Shown: positions 1-8,770, counted from the first letter of the stretch. The stretch is DNA of 53,932 nt from Bacteroidales bacterium (GCA_016937695.1 JAFGWC010000032.1:1-53932); one strand, 5' to 3'. Program-made: numbers and translations. The notes: generated from the sequence alone by a model not told the origin.

Positions 1-507
1 AACGGAACGAATGGTACGAATGGTACGAATGGTGTTGACGGAAATGCGAATGTGCAAACTTATGTTTATAACAGTCCTGCCTGGGGAACAGCTTCTTGGA
101 TGGATATTGACATGTCAGATATTTTGACGGATGAAATACTTCAAAATGATGTTATTTTGGGATATGTTAAAAATACAGGATTTAATATAGTAAATCCGAT
201 TCCCGGAGTATTAGCCGGAAGTAAGAACTATAAAGTCAATATTTTTAATTCGAATGCCGGAAGTTTGAGTTTCTGCTATAGAATTGTTTCATTAGAATTA
301 GATGGTTCCGAGACATTAAATGCTGATTTGCTGGCGGCAGATTGGGTTAAAGTTGTTATTATTGAATCTACCAATACTACATCAGTAGATGGTAATGGTA
401 AAAAAAGGTTGAATTCCCAACAAGCAATTTATGATGAATTGGACAAAGCCGGTGTAGATATTAACAACTATTATCAAGTAATGGATTATTACGGATTGGA
501 ATATTAA
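1..507 (+). CDS. Collagen-like repeat protein, C-terminal part (5' end outside window)
   Basis: The reading frame is open from base 1 and closes at 507, so only the last 168 residues are present. The first codons read as Gly-Thr-Asn triplets made by a 9-bp DNA repeat, i.e. the end of a collagen-like Gly-X-Y tract, then GVDGNANVQTYVYN and a globular C-terminal domain of about 150 residues rich in Asn, Asp and aromatic residues. Proteins with a collagen-like stalk and a C-terminal beta-rich head are common at the surface of Bacteroidota; a surface location is inferred because the signal peptide is not visible. The head has no motif I can name. A methionine-free valine start would give only the head domain, so the ATG-like start inside should not be used. 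A hairpin terminator follows within 30 bp. Confidence 0.75.
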   Translation, partial: NGTNGTNGTNGVDGNANVQTYVYNSPAWGTASWMDIDMSDILTDEILQNDVILGYVKNTGFNIVNPIPGVLAGSKNYKVNIFNSNAGSLSFCYRIVSLELDGSETLNADLLAADWVKVVIIESTNTTSVDGNGKKRLNSQQAIYDELDKAGVDINNYYQVMDYYGLEY

Positions 508-531
508 TCTTTCATTTATTCATTTTATGAA

Positions 532-562
532 AAAGTCGGAATTAAGGTTTCGGCTTTTTTTT
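532..562 (+). terminator. Intrinsic terminator of the collagen-like gene
   Basis: A 7-bp stem (aaagtcg, 532-538, with cggcttt, 551-557; one G-T wobble) is followed by a run of T. It lies 25 bp after the stop codon and faces the same way as the gene. Confidence 0.75.
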
Positions 563-563
563 A

Positions 564-950
564 TTATATTTCACACACAATCATAAATTTATCTGTTTTT
601 TTTATTTCCTCAATATCAATTCCAAAGGTATCTGCGATTATCTGTAAATCAGGTGCTTGCAGTGCTTGCTCCCTTTTTTTAAGGACAGTTTTATTATCGT
701 GTCAACTTCTTACTTCCTTTTTATTACAGACATAATTGTTCATTATGCTAACATAATTAAAATTGAAAGTGATAGTTTCAGAACTAAGAAGTATAATAAA
801 TCTAATCGATTTTATCTGTTTTTGATAATATCCTTTTAGTGAATAAAATAGTGGCACTTTTTCAAGAATATTAACATCTGATAAATTTTTTATCTGCAAA
901 ACCCTTTCTTCTTTTGAAAATTTCTGATACTTTTGTCGGTTCTGAATCAT
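564..950 (-). pseudogene. Decayed small gene with an in-frame TGA (about 127 codons)
   Basis: Reading the minus strand from the ATG at 950, 82 codons (MIQNRQKYQKFSKEERVLQI at the start) end at a TGA at 702-704. The same frame continues without another stop for 45 codons to a TAA at 564-566, and the continuation looks like real protein: KKREQALQAPDLQ, then IADTFGIDIEEIKKTDKF and MIVCEI at the end. Both halves are in one frame, so a single nonsense change explains the break. The protein is basic at the N-terminus and predicted helical at both ends; I do not recognise the family. Both flanking palindromes (952-994 and 1018-1051) lie upstream of the start, and the segment may be a remnant of a small mobile or phage-type gene. 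Translational recoding of TGA is possible but nothing seen supports it. Confidence 0.55.
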
Positions 951-951
951 A

Positions 952-994
952 TTCTAAGTACATATAATGGCTATGACATTATATGTACTTAGAA
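952..994. repeat. Perfect 18-bp inverted repeat (hairpin)
   Basis: Arm ttctaagtacatataatg (952-969) and its exact complement (977-994) are separated by 7 bases. The hairpin ends one base before the ATG of the decayed minus-strand gene, so in a transcript of that gene it would sit over the ribosome entry site. There is no T tract on either side, so it is not an ordinary terminator. It could be a mobile-element end or a protein-binding site. Confidence 0.85.
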
Positions 995-1017
995 AGAGTA
1001 AAAGTGTAAAGTATTGC

Positions 1018-1051
1018 GATACAACGCCAAATCTTAGATTTGGCGTTGTAT
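1018..1051. repeat. 14-bp inverted repeat with small loop
   Basis: Arm atacaacgccaaat (1019-1032) and atttggcgttgtat (1038-1051) enclose 5 bases. The arms are markedly more GC-rich than the surroundings and no T run follows. The shape is like a REP/BIME-type palindrome; I cannot tell from one copy whether it is dispersed in the genome. Confidence 0.8.
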
Positions 1052-1134
1052 ATTATATTTGGCAAATAAAAATTTGACTATTTGCGGTTAGAAAGTGTGT
1101 CCGTTAAAGGCGACCTTGTGCTTCATCAGAAATG

Positions 1135-1178
1135 AAAAAGAATATTTTATCATTGTTGTCCTATAAAAATATTCTTTT
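1135..1178. terminator. AT-rich hairpin downstream of the TonB receptor gene
   Basis: aaaaagaatattttat (1135-1150) pairs with ataaaaatattctttt (1163-1178) with one bulged A. It lies about 190 bp past the stop of the receptor gene. With A/T runs on both flanks it may end transcription in either direction, but the stem is weak. Confidence 0.4.
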
Positions 1179-1367
1179 AAGCAGAAACCTATATTATTAC
1201 TTGATTATAGCTTTAATACAAATAAGAGAGCTTTGTTTTTTTACAAGTATTCTCAACTTTAAATAAAAACATTAGTAGTTAAAACATAACAATTTAGCAA
1301 TATAACAATTAAACAATTGCTCAAAAAAGATTGAAATCTAAAATTTATCGGACAATAATGATTTTTT

Positions 1368-3827
1368 TTATAAGTTTGTACCAATTTTTATACCTACAAA
1401 AAATGTTCTAGGACGGCTTGGTCCATACATATATCCCGCATCACGAAATGTACCTTTGTCGAAATCTGTTTGATAACTGTTCAAAATATTCTGTACGCCG
1501 CCGTTTATTTGTAATTGCATTGCGGTTCCGATTTTGAAATTTTGTGCAAGTTTAAAATTCAATTCCATAAACTCTGGGCTTTCTTCTAATTTATCATTGT
1601 CTATAAAACCGGCATAGTGAGGAACATACATTTTTCCCGTATAAACACCTGATAAAGAAATTGTTGAGTATTTTATCGGATTAAAATTCAATGTGAAATA
1701 TCCATAATTATCAGGAGTTCGCAGCAAATATTTTGTAGCTTCTAATGTTTCGTCATCTGCCCATTGTTCCGATTTTGTATATTTGCTTTTTTGTGATGTA
1801 AAGCCCATTTGAAGTTGCAAATATTTTGAAAATGCTGTTCTAAGTTCGGTATTTATACCGTAAACTTCTGCTCCCGAGCCGTTTCTGCGTTCTAAAAGCA
1901 TATTTCCTTGTGCATCAGTTCCTATTTCTTCAACTACAAATACATCAGTTAATTTTGTATAAAAACCTTCTATTAAAAAATTGGTTTGCAAACCAAAAAT
2001 ATCAAAATAGTAATCAAAAGAACCGCTATAAGTGCTTGAAGTTTCAGTTTTTAAATCGTCAGCAAGTTGAATAAGCATTACTTCGCCGCCAACTGCCATA
2101 ATGTGCAAATCTTCGTCGAATGCTTGCGGTGCGCGAAATCCTTTTGAATAAGAAAGTCGTGTTGAAAAATCATCAGTTATTTTATACAATAAATTTGCTC
2201 TCGGACTGAGAATTACATTATTGATTAAATTGTGTTTGTCTGCTCTTGCACCAATTAAAAAATTTAAATGCTCTGTTTTCCATTCGTTTTGAACGAAATA
2301 ACCAATAATTCCAACTTCCTGCAATAAATCTCGACCGTATCCGGGCATTTTATCGTGCAAATTATTTAATTGATATTCTAATCCTGTTGTTATTGTTGAT
2401 TGTGCAAATAGAAATTTTGTAAAATCGTAATTATATTGACTTCCGGCAACAAAAGCCAAATCGTCTGTATGTCCGTAAGCATTTGCATCTTGCTCTGCAC
2501 CATAATAACTTTCTCGTTTTGTTTGCTGTGCTGATGTATATAGTGAAAATTTTGATTTGTAATTTTTTGATAATAAAGTATATGTCAAACCACCTGCATT
2601 AATATTGTGGTCTGTTTGTTCGGTAATATCTGTTTCGTGAGGTTGCAATTCAAATTTATTTCCACCACGTCTAAATTCATTCAAATTGTGATATTCAAAT
2701 ATTATTTTTGAATAAATAGTGGGTTTAAAATAAGACCTGAAACCAAATGATGTATTTTCTAAAATTCCTAATTCAGAAAAAGCATCATTATTCGCATCGT
2801 AATGGTCTCTTTTTCGCATTGAACCAAACATCATAATCCCGGCTTTGTTGTCGTCTGAAACTAATGAAGTGTTTATATTTACTGTTCTGTCTAATGAATT
2901 TTTGTCAATCGCAGATAAATTTGAAGCAACTTGAAATGAATTATAGTTTGGTTCTTTTGTTATAATATTAACAGTTCCGGCAATAGCATTTGAGCCAAAT
3001 AAAGCTGAACCGCCACCACGTACAACTTCTACACGTTCAATCATATTTGTAGGAATTTGTTCAATTCCGTAAACACCCGATAAAGCACTGAAAATTGCTC
3101 TGCTGTCGATTAAAATTTGAGTATAAGGTCCGTCTAAACCGTTAATACGAACTTGTTGGAATCCACAATTTTGACAGTTCGTTTCTACTCTTAATCCAGG
3201 TTGAAAACTCATACCTTCTGCAAGACAAACAGAATTGGTATTTTCAAACATTTTTGGGGAAATTGTATTTACGATTGTTGTTGCATTTTTGCGACTAACT
3301 TCGTTGCGATTAGAACTTACAACTATTTGTTCCAGGGCAATTACGTCCTCTTCTATATCAAAATTTATTTCTAATGTAGTTCCGGCTTTTGTAGTTAGTT
3401 CTTGTGTTTGCGATTTATAACCGATTGATTGCACTTTTATGGTGAATGTTCCTTCTGGCAGATTTATTAATTTGTAATGTCCGGTGTTATCGGTAGCTGT
3501 ACCAATAGTTGTACCTTCAATAGTAATTGTAGAAAGCGGTAAGTGACCATCGCCACAAGTAACATGCCCAAAAATATTAGCGTCGGTTGGCGCTTGTTGA
3601 GCATTTAAAGTTCCATTAAAAATAAATAGTATTAATGCTATAAGTGAATTTATTTTAAAACCATTTAAAACGACATTTTTTATTGAGCTTTCCGGTTTAA
3701 TTACCTTTGACTTCTCTTTTACTTCTGAAAAATTTTTTTGTTGCCAATCTTCTGTAATAAGATTGAAACTACCTGCAATATGGTATCTAATACCTTGTAT
3801 ATCTTGTTTTTTATCAATTAATTTCAT
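1368..3827 (-). CDS. TonB-dependent outer membrane receptor, probable metal or metallophore uptake
   Basis: Outer membrane gated channel of 819 residues, the usual family size. Order of domains: an unusual 50-residue polar N-terminus, a hydrophobic signal segment at about 55-76 ending at NAQ, a carboxypeptidase-regulatory-like beta-sandwich at about 84-165 (GTTIGTATDNTGHYKLINLP), the TonB plug at about 180-290 (VRINGLDGPYTQILIDSR, then VEVVRGGGSALFGSNAIAGT), and a 22-strand-type barrel to the aromatic C-terminus. A Cys-x-x-Cys pair (NCQNCGF) sits at the start of the plug. The small His-rich membrane protein gene lies 146 bp upstream on the same strand, which points to a divalent metal or metal complex as substrate; this is inference. 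The only ATG in frame before the signal segment is the one chosen, so the long leader is either real or the true start is a rare codon. Confidence 0.85.
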   Translation of the reverse strand: MKLIDKKQDIQGIRYHIAGSFNLITEDWQQKNFSEVKEKSKVIKPESSIKNVVLNGFKINSLIALILFIFNGTLNAQQAPTDANIFGHVTCGDGHLPLSTITIEGTTIGTATDNTGHYKLINLPEGTFTIKVQSIGYKSQTQELTTKAGTTLEINFDIEEDVIALEQIVVSSNRNEVSRKNATTIVNTISPKMFENTNSVCLAEGMSFQPGLRVETNCQNCGFQQVRINGLDGPYTQILIDSRAIFSALSGVYGIEQIPTNMIERVEVVRGGGSALFGSNAIAGTVNIITKEPNYNSFQVASNLSAIDKNSLDRTVNINTSLVSDDNKAGIMMFGSMRKRDHYDANNDAFSELGILENTSFGFRSYFKPTIYSKIIFEYHNLNEFRRGGNKFELQPHETDITEQTDHNINAGGLTYTLLSKNYKSKFSLYTSAQQTKRESYYGAEQDANAYGHTDDLAFVAGSQYNYDFTKFLFAQSTITTGLEYQLNNLHDKMPGYGRDLLQEVGIIGYFVQNEWKTEHLNFLIGARADKHNLINNVILSPRANLLYKITDDFSTRLSYSKGFRAPQAFDEDLHIMAVGGEVMLIQLADDLKTETSSTYSGSFDYYFDIFGLQTNFLIEGFYTKLTDVFVVEEIGTDAQGNMLLERRNGSGAEVYGINTELRTAFSKYLQLQMGFTSQKSKYTKSEQWADDETLEATKYLLRTPDNYGYFTLNFNPIKYSTISLSGVYTGKMYVPHYAGFIDNDKLEESPEFMELNFKLAQNFKIGTAMQLQINGGVQNILNSYQTDFDKGTFRDAGYMYGPSRPRTFFVGIKIGTNL

Positions 3828-3973
3828 TTTGAATATTATAATATATTAAACATTTTGTGAATTGATTTTTTTGCATAAATCTCCCTTTTTCATTTTTAGT
3901 ATAAAAAAAATGAAGCAATTATGCCGGATAAAATTTAACCGAGAGTGTAAAAATTTTAAAAAAATTGTATTAA

Positions 3974-4339
3974 TTAATTGATAGGCGGAGCCCGTAGTTG
4001 ATAATGGACAGTTGGAAGTAAAAACGTGATATTTTCATTAAACAGAATTAACTGTTTTTTTGTAACTTTTTGAATAAAGTTATATACAAAAGATACTATA
4101 AGTAAAAATGTAAATAAATTATTTATCAGCGAAATAAAAAGTAGTTGATTGGTATTGTGTGTATGTTGTTTTTGAGGTTCATTATTTTCGTTTTTAGAAA
4201 AAGGGTGCGAATGCACAACCATTTCGCCATTAGGCAACAAATGGCGGTGTTGATTAGTAATATTGTTGTACATTACTAATAATAATGTAAACAATAAAAC
4301 AACACTTATATATTTTTGTGTTTTTCTAAAAAATAACAT
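3974..4339 (-). CDS. Small His-rich membrane protein, partner of the TonB receptor
   Basis: About 121 residues with an N-terminal hydrophobic segment (SVVLLFTLLLVMYNN), a short exposed stretch rich in histidine (HRHLLPNGEMVVHSHPF, then KQHTHNTNQ), and a second hydrophobic segment (FISLINNLFTFLLIVSFVYN). The His cluster on one side of a small membrane protein beside a TonB-dependent receptor suggests metal sensing or periplasmic metal handling; the family name is unknown to me. I start at the ATG at 4339: the frame extends 7 codons further only to a TTG, and that TTG lies inside a promoter-like TAnnTTTG box. The gene precedes the receptor gene in the same direction and is likely cotranscribed or coregulated with it. 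Confidence 0.65.
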   Translation of the reverse strand: MLFFRKTQKYISVVLLFTLLLVMYNNITNQHRHLLPNGEMVVHSHPFSKNENNEPQKQHTHNTNQLLFISLINNLFTFLLIVSFVYNFIQKVTKKQLILFNENITFLLPTVHYQLRAPPIN

Positions 4340-4357
4340 TTGCTTTAAATTAGAGTG

Positions 4358-4365
4358 CAAATGTA
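4358..4365 (-). promoter_or_regulatory. Candidate -7 promoter box for the His-rich protein/receptor genes
   Basis: Minus strand TACATTTG matches the Bacteroidota -7 consensus TAnnTTTG and lies about 19 bases before the ATG at 4339. I see no clear TTTG at -33, so this rests on one box. Confidence 0.4.
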
Positions 4366-4626
4366 AATAATTTTATTTTTTTGTTATATCACTATTTTTA
4401 GGTATTTTTTTATTCCTGCTTTGTTTTTCTTAATGCTAAAAGTTTGCAGCTTGGCAAGTGTGTATGATTGTTTGCGTTAAAGTTTATAAGAATGCCTTAT
4501 GTTGAATTAAGCACAAATATTTCATATAAATACTTCAGCGCCGCCATATTTAAAAGCCGCTGTTATTGGTTAATTGGATTATTTTAAATCAATTTATTAA
4601 TATATTTACAGACTGAATTAAACCAT

Positions 4627-4653
4627 AAAAAAGCCGATTAGAAAATCGACTTT
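4627..4653 (-). terminator. Second hairpin terminator downstream of the protease gene
   Basis: Stem 4630-4638 with 4645-4653 (aaagccgat / atcgacttt, one mismatch), followed on the minus strand by a T run. It is 330 bp past the protease stop, so it may be a backup terminator or may end a separate short minus-strand transcript. Confidence 0.5.
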
Positions 4654-4903
4654 ACACACTTTTTTGGATAGTGTTAAAAAAATATAAAGGCTAAATAATT
4701 GATTATTATTTATTTTGAATAATATTACTTTTATATACTCTTTTTTATTCAATCTTCGCAGGAAGAATAATTTTTTTGCTTGCGGAAATTATTATTGCAT
4801 GAAATGTTTTTCGTAAATTAAAATTTAAGAATAAAGAAAACGCTGCAAGGTCTTTCAAAATTTTGTTAAAACAATTGTAAATCGAAAAAAATAATCAGGC
4901 ACA

Positions 4904-4937
4904 AAAAAGAAGGACTGTTTCAATGGAAACAGCCCTT
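4904..4937 (-). terminator. Intrinsic terminator of the subtilisin-like protease gene
   Basis: Stem 4910-4921 with 4926-4937 (core ctgtttc / gaaacag) and a T tract on the minus strand, 42 bp past the stop codon. Confidence 0.75.
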
Positions 4938-4978
4938 TGGCTTTTAGTAATTACTTAATCTATTTTTATTAGTAAAAT

Positions 4979-7900
4979 TTATTCTTTAATAAAGGTTTTT
5001 TGAAATACTTCTTTTTTGGTTTGTAGCTCAATAATATACATTCCTGATTTCAAATTTGAAATATTGATTCCATTAGCAGCTTTGCTACCACTAATTTCTA
5101 ATTGTTGAGCACCGCTCATATCAATAATTCTAATCAAAGTATTTTCGCTAAGTTCTCTAGCTTGAATATTTAATATATCGCAAACAGGGTTTGGATAAAT
5201 TTTAAAATCTTTAAATGATAATTCTTGACTATTAACATCCATAAAAGTTTGGTTTGTAAAAGAAGAAACTTTTACACCTCCGGATAAACAGAAATTAGTA
5301 GTTTCTGAGCTGGTAAAACTACCACCTGCAGCAAGAGTTTCTGCTCCATTCATTAGTTTATAAGAGCCATTACCATACGAACAGCAAATACCGTCGCCAT
5401 AAGTATCGTTAATAGTAAAACTATAGCAACCATCATTTAAACAAACAGTTTTTGTAATTGTAGAACCATCAGCTTGACTGGCATAAGTTCCGCCAGAAGC
5501 TATTGTAGCACCAGCATCATCTTTAAGAGTCCAGCTTGTTTCTTCAGGATAATTATCAAATGTAATAGTTAAAGTAACATCAGTACAAGTTCCAACAGGC
5601 GGAGTAACTTCACCTTCGGTTGTTAATTTTACATTATCAATAGCCATATCACTAGTATAAGAGCTTCCTGTTGTACCTAAAAATCTTAGCTGAACTGTTT
5701 CGCCAATATAAGAATCAAGGTCAATTGCTTGAGAAAACCAAGTATTTCCTAAATTACCGGATTTAGACCAAATAGTAGCCCATTCTCCGCCGGCTGTTTT
5801 AGCTTGTAATGCTAGAGTTCCCATGCTAGTTCCATACATATGATAATCAAAACTGAAAGAAGCTGCATCTTCAGCAGATAAATCAAAACAAGGTCCATTA
5901 AGAGCAGCAGTTTTGCTAGGATAATTAGGACTTGAAGATTCTATATACATATAATATGAACCTGCAGTTGCAGTAGAAGGTCCTGTACTGCTTGAAGGAG
6001 TTCCGCCTGAATCTCTAGTCCAGTCAGTATCGTCATTTGTGTCTTGTAACCAAACACCTGTTCCGCTTTCAAAACTTTCGGCATAAGGGAAAGTTGAAAC
6101 TGTATTATCACAGTCATCACCAACAGGTGGTTCAACAGTTCCTGTTGTTACGCTAATATTGTCAAAAGCCATATCGCCTGTATAAGAGCTTCCTGTAATT
6201 CCAACAAATCTTAACATTACAGTTTCGCCTGAGTAAGCACTTAAATCGATAGATTGAGAATTCCAAACATCGCCTAAGTTACCTGATTTAGACCAAACAG
6301 AAGCCCAATTTTGACCTGCATCTGCACTTAATTCAACACTTAAACTACCCATTGATGTTCCATACATATGATAATCAAAATTGAAAGAAGCATTATCAAC
6401 AGCAGTTAAATCAAAACAAGGACTAGTTAAAACAGTAGTTTTACTAGGATAATTAGGGCTTGAAGCTTCGGCATAAACATAATAAGTTCCGTTTGAAGCA
6501 ACTGAAGGTCCTGTACTTCCTGAAGGAGTACCGCCTGAATCTCTTGCCCAATCAAAATTATCGGCACTGCTTTGTTGCCATAAACCAAAACTACTTTCAA
6601 AGCTTTCATTATAAGGGAAAGAAGAAACAGTATTTGCACAATCATCAACAACAACAGGTGTACCTGTTAAGCCACTAATAATTATAGAAAAATTCTGATT
6701 GCTGTTTGTTAAACTTCCTTTATGATTTACGGTAACAGTATAATTTCCTGAGCCTGGATTAGCAATATAAACTTGCTCAACATTATCTGTATTATTATCA
6801 GCTTTAGTAGCTGCATTTGCAGGATGTAAAATATCTAATTTGTAAGGATAATAAGTTGAAGTTCCATTAGAAATTCTAAGATCAAGGTCGTTAATTAACA
6901 TTTTAGTTCTGTTATTATGAACTTCATCAGTAGTTGTAGCAATGGCATTTCCTTTAACATCAGTCCAAACTATTGTAACTTTTAAAGGCTTAGTTCCACT
7001 TGCCGTGATATCTTTAGTGAAAGTTCCGCCATTGTTTAAAGTTTGTTCGCCAATAAAATAGCTGTTGTCGTTATTCGAAATTGCAATAGCAGCTTCTTTA
7101 GTGTTTAATAAACCCCAACCAAATACATAATCAGGACCTTCATAATTTCCGGCTTCATCAGCAGCATGTATTACTAAAGCTTTTAAAGTTGCAGAACGCA
7201 TAAATTGGCTATGTAAGTTATTATAGTGCTGTTGTAACAATATTAAAGAACCTGTAGTCATTGGAGTAGCCATTGAAGTTCCTGTATATGTGTCATATGC
7301 AGAGTTTGAAGTAGCAATTGAAGAATAAACATCAGTACCTTTAGTTGAGATATCAGGTTTAATACGTCCATCATCAGTACCTCCCCAGCTACTGCTAGAA
7401 GAAATAATAATGTTATTCATATCTTCATAATCAACATTACCAATTGTTAAAATATTTTTAGCTGTAGCAGCAGTTGAAATATTGTCAAAACTATCTTGTT
7501 TATCCTTAACAGGACTTGTAGATGTTCCAATTGTTCCGTTTCCACCATCATAATAATATTTAGTTGTAGATGGGAAATTATAAAAGTAAGGACTGAAATT
7601 ATGGTCGTTTCCAGCAGCTTTAAGGATAAGATAATAAGGAGCATTGTATGCTATTTCATCCCAATCAGCAGCATCAGGGCTGTACCATCCAAACATATAG
7701 CAAGCAAATTGGCTATTATCACCAACCCATTCCCAGTCAGATGAACCACCGCCAAAATAACCATTACCATAAGCCCATCCGCAAACAGAACCGTATGAGT
7801 GGTTTGAAACTAAATAATTTCCGGCATAAGTTGCAATTTCATCATCGCCATCATAAAAGCTGTATGAATGAATGCTAACACCGTAAGCCATACCTTTAGC

Positions 7901-8542
7901 AGCGGCATCAACACCTGTAGCACCAATTGTGCCGGTTACGTGAGTTGCATGATCACCAAAAGTACCAGTTTCTTTAAGTGTTACTCTGCTGCCAAATTCC
8001 TGATGTGTATTTCTTGAAGGTCCGCCATCCCAAATAGCTACTGTTAATCCGCTACCTGTAAGGCTTAGTCCAAGTTCGCCACCCGGCCAAAGAGCACTTG
8101 TTTTATTTACAACTGAACCACCATTTGTGCCACCACTATTTTTTACACTATTGTAAACTGGCAAATAGGATTTTCCTAATTTGTAAACTCTTTGTAAAAC
8201 TGAAACATTGCCATTTTTATCAACTAGTTTAGTTTTCCAGCCTTTTTCTTGGGCTATTTTAAAGGCATCAGTTCTATTTTGTTTTGATTTACTACTAATT
8301 TTTTCTAACTCGGAAAAATTTGTAGATTCTTTTACTTGTTGTAAGCCTTTTTGGATTTTATCCTGAGCTTGTGAGCTAAAATTGAATGCTATAAATAGCA
8401 AAATTGTGAGGAATAATGATTTGTTAATTAGTTTTTGGTTATTTGATTTAGTACAAGTTTTTGACTCTTGAGCTTTAACTTGAGCAAAAATAAGTTTTTC
8501 GGTTTGTTTTACCAAAAAGCTTTTTAGTAAATAATTTTTCAT
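4979..8542 (-). CDS. Subtilisin-like serine protease (S8) with T9SS type A sorting domain
   Basis: Secreted multidomain protease of 1187 residues. After a basic 40-residue leader and a hydrophobic signal (41-60, ending SSQAQ) and a propeptide, the S8 domain runs from about 150 to 490: Asp172 (AIWDGG), His198 (GDHATHVTG), oxyanion Asn312 (AAGNDH) and Ser423 (GTSMATP). A beta-rich P-domain-like segment follows to about 630. Then come two closely similar MAM-like modules of about 170 residues each (SFPYNESFES and TFPYAESFES at their starts, NYPSKT and DYHMYGTSMG in both), a Cys-containing domain with DGICC, and a C-terminal 75-residue sorting domain (FKIYPNP... to TFIKE). The type A domain sends it through the outer membrane by T9SS for release or anchoring. 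The gene stands alone with its own terminator. All catalytic residues are present, so it should be active. Confidence 0.93.
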   Translation of the reverse strand: MKNYLLKSFLVKQTEKLIFAQVKAQESKTCTKSNNQKLINKSLFLTILLFIAFNFSSQAQDKIQKGLQQVKESTNFSELEKISSKSKQNRTDAFKIAQEKGWKTKLVDKNGNVSVLQRVYKLGKSYLPVYNSVKNSGGTNGGSVVNKTSALWPGGELGLSLTGSGLTVAIWDGGPSRNTHQEFGSRVTLKETGTFGDHATHVTGTIGATGVDAAAKGMAYGVSIHSYSFYDGDDEIATYAGNYLVSNHSYGSVCGWAYGNGYFGGGSSDWEWVGDNSQFACYMFGWYSPDAADWDEIAYNAPYYLILKAAGNDHNFSPYFYNFPSTTKYYYDGGNGTIGTSTSPVKDKQDSFDNISTAATAKNILTIGNVDYEDMNNIIISSSSSWGGTDDGRIKPDISTKGTDVYSSIATSNSAYDTYTGTSMATPMTTGSLILLQQHYNNLHSQFMRSATLKALVIHAADEAGNYEGPDYVFGWGLLNTKEAAIAISNNDNSYFIGEQTLNNGGTFTKDITASGTKPLKVTIVWTDVKGNAIATTTDEVHNNRTKMLINDLDLRISNGTSTYYPYKLDILHPANAATKADNNTDNVEQVYIANPGSGNYTVTVNHKGSLTNSNQNFSIIISGLTGTPVVVDDCANTVSSFPYNESFESSFGLWQQSSADNFDWARDSGGTPSGSTGPSVASNGTYYVYAEASSPNYPSKTTVLTSPCFDLTAVDNASFNFDYHMYGTSMGSLSVELSADAGQNWASVWSKSGNLGDVWNSQSIDLSAYSGETVMLRFVGITGSSYTGDMAFDNISVTTGTVEPPVGDDCDNTVSTFPYAESFESGTGVWLQDTNDDTDWTRDSGGTPSSSTGPSTATAGSYYMYIESSSPNYPSKTAALNGPCFDLSAEDAASFSFDYHMYGTSMGTLALQAKTAGGEWATIWSKSGNLGNTWFSQAIDLDSYIGETVQLRFLGTTGSSYTSDMAIDNVKLTTEGEVTPPVGTCTDVTLTITFDNYPEETSWTLKDDAGATIASGGTYASQADGSTITKTVCLNDGCYSFTINDTYGDGICCSYGNGSYKLMNGAETLAAGGSFTSSETTNFCLSGGVKVSSFTNQTFMDVNSQELSFKDFKIYPNPVCDILNIQARELSENTLIRIIDMSGAQQLEISGSKAANGINISNLKSGMYIIELQTKKEVFQKTFIKE
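5610..6652 (-). repeat. Tandem duplicated MAM-like module inside the protease gene
   Basis: Two in-frame copies (about 6137-6652 and 5610-6120) encode modules sharing DSGGTPS, STGPS, SSPNYPSKT, FDYHMYGTSMG, WSKSGNLG and DLS/DS.Y.GETV. The high protein identity indicates fairly recent internal duplication; such jelly-roll modules usually bind carbohydrate or protein ligands. Confidence 0.8.
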
Positions 8543-8770
8543 TTAAGTTAATGTTTAGTTAATAGATTTTGTAATTACTAAAAGTTGCTCAAAATATGAA
8601 AAAAAAATTATTAGTGCAATTTATATTGATTATAATAAAAATTTAAAGACTGAAATCTAATTTAAAAATGAGATTATACAACTGGTTAGATTAATATTAT
8701 TGAGATGAAGAAGTTGTGCATGTATAGCTTCCATAATGAAAATTATTTAAAGTCATTTTGCATAACACGA

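Larger units (their letters stand above)
4366..4978. other. Intergenic stretch without a convincing gene
   Basis: This 610-base gap holds the two minus-strand terminator hairpins listed separately, and a short GC-richer patch (4540-4565) with a 5-bp inverted repeat (cagcg / cgctg). A 31-codon plus-strand frame at about 4494-4589 has no supporting signal, and I do not call it. Confidence 0.5.

Noticed and set aside
564-950. TGA read as selenocysteine
   Set aside because: No selenocysteine insertion element or selenoprotein-like sequence is seen around it; a nonsense change is simpler.
4494-4589. 31-codon plus-strand frame
   Set aside because: No ribosome site, no family pattern, and it lies in a gap made of terminator hairpins.
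5941-7878. Several 60-80 codon frames within the protease gene
   Set aside because: They overlap the S8 and MAM coding frame and follow its repeated base pattern.
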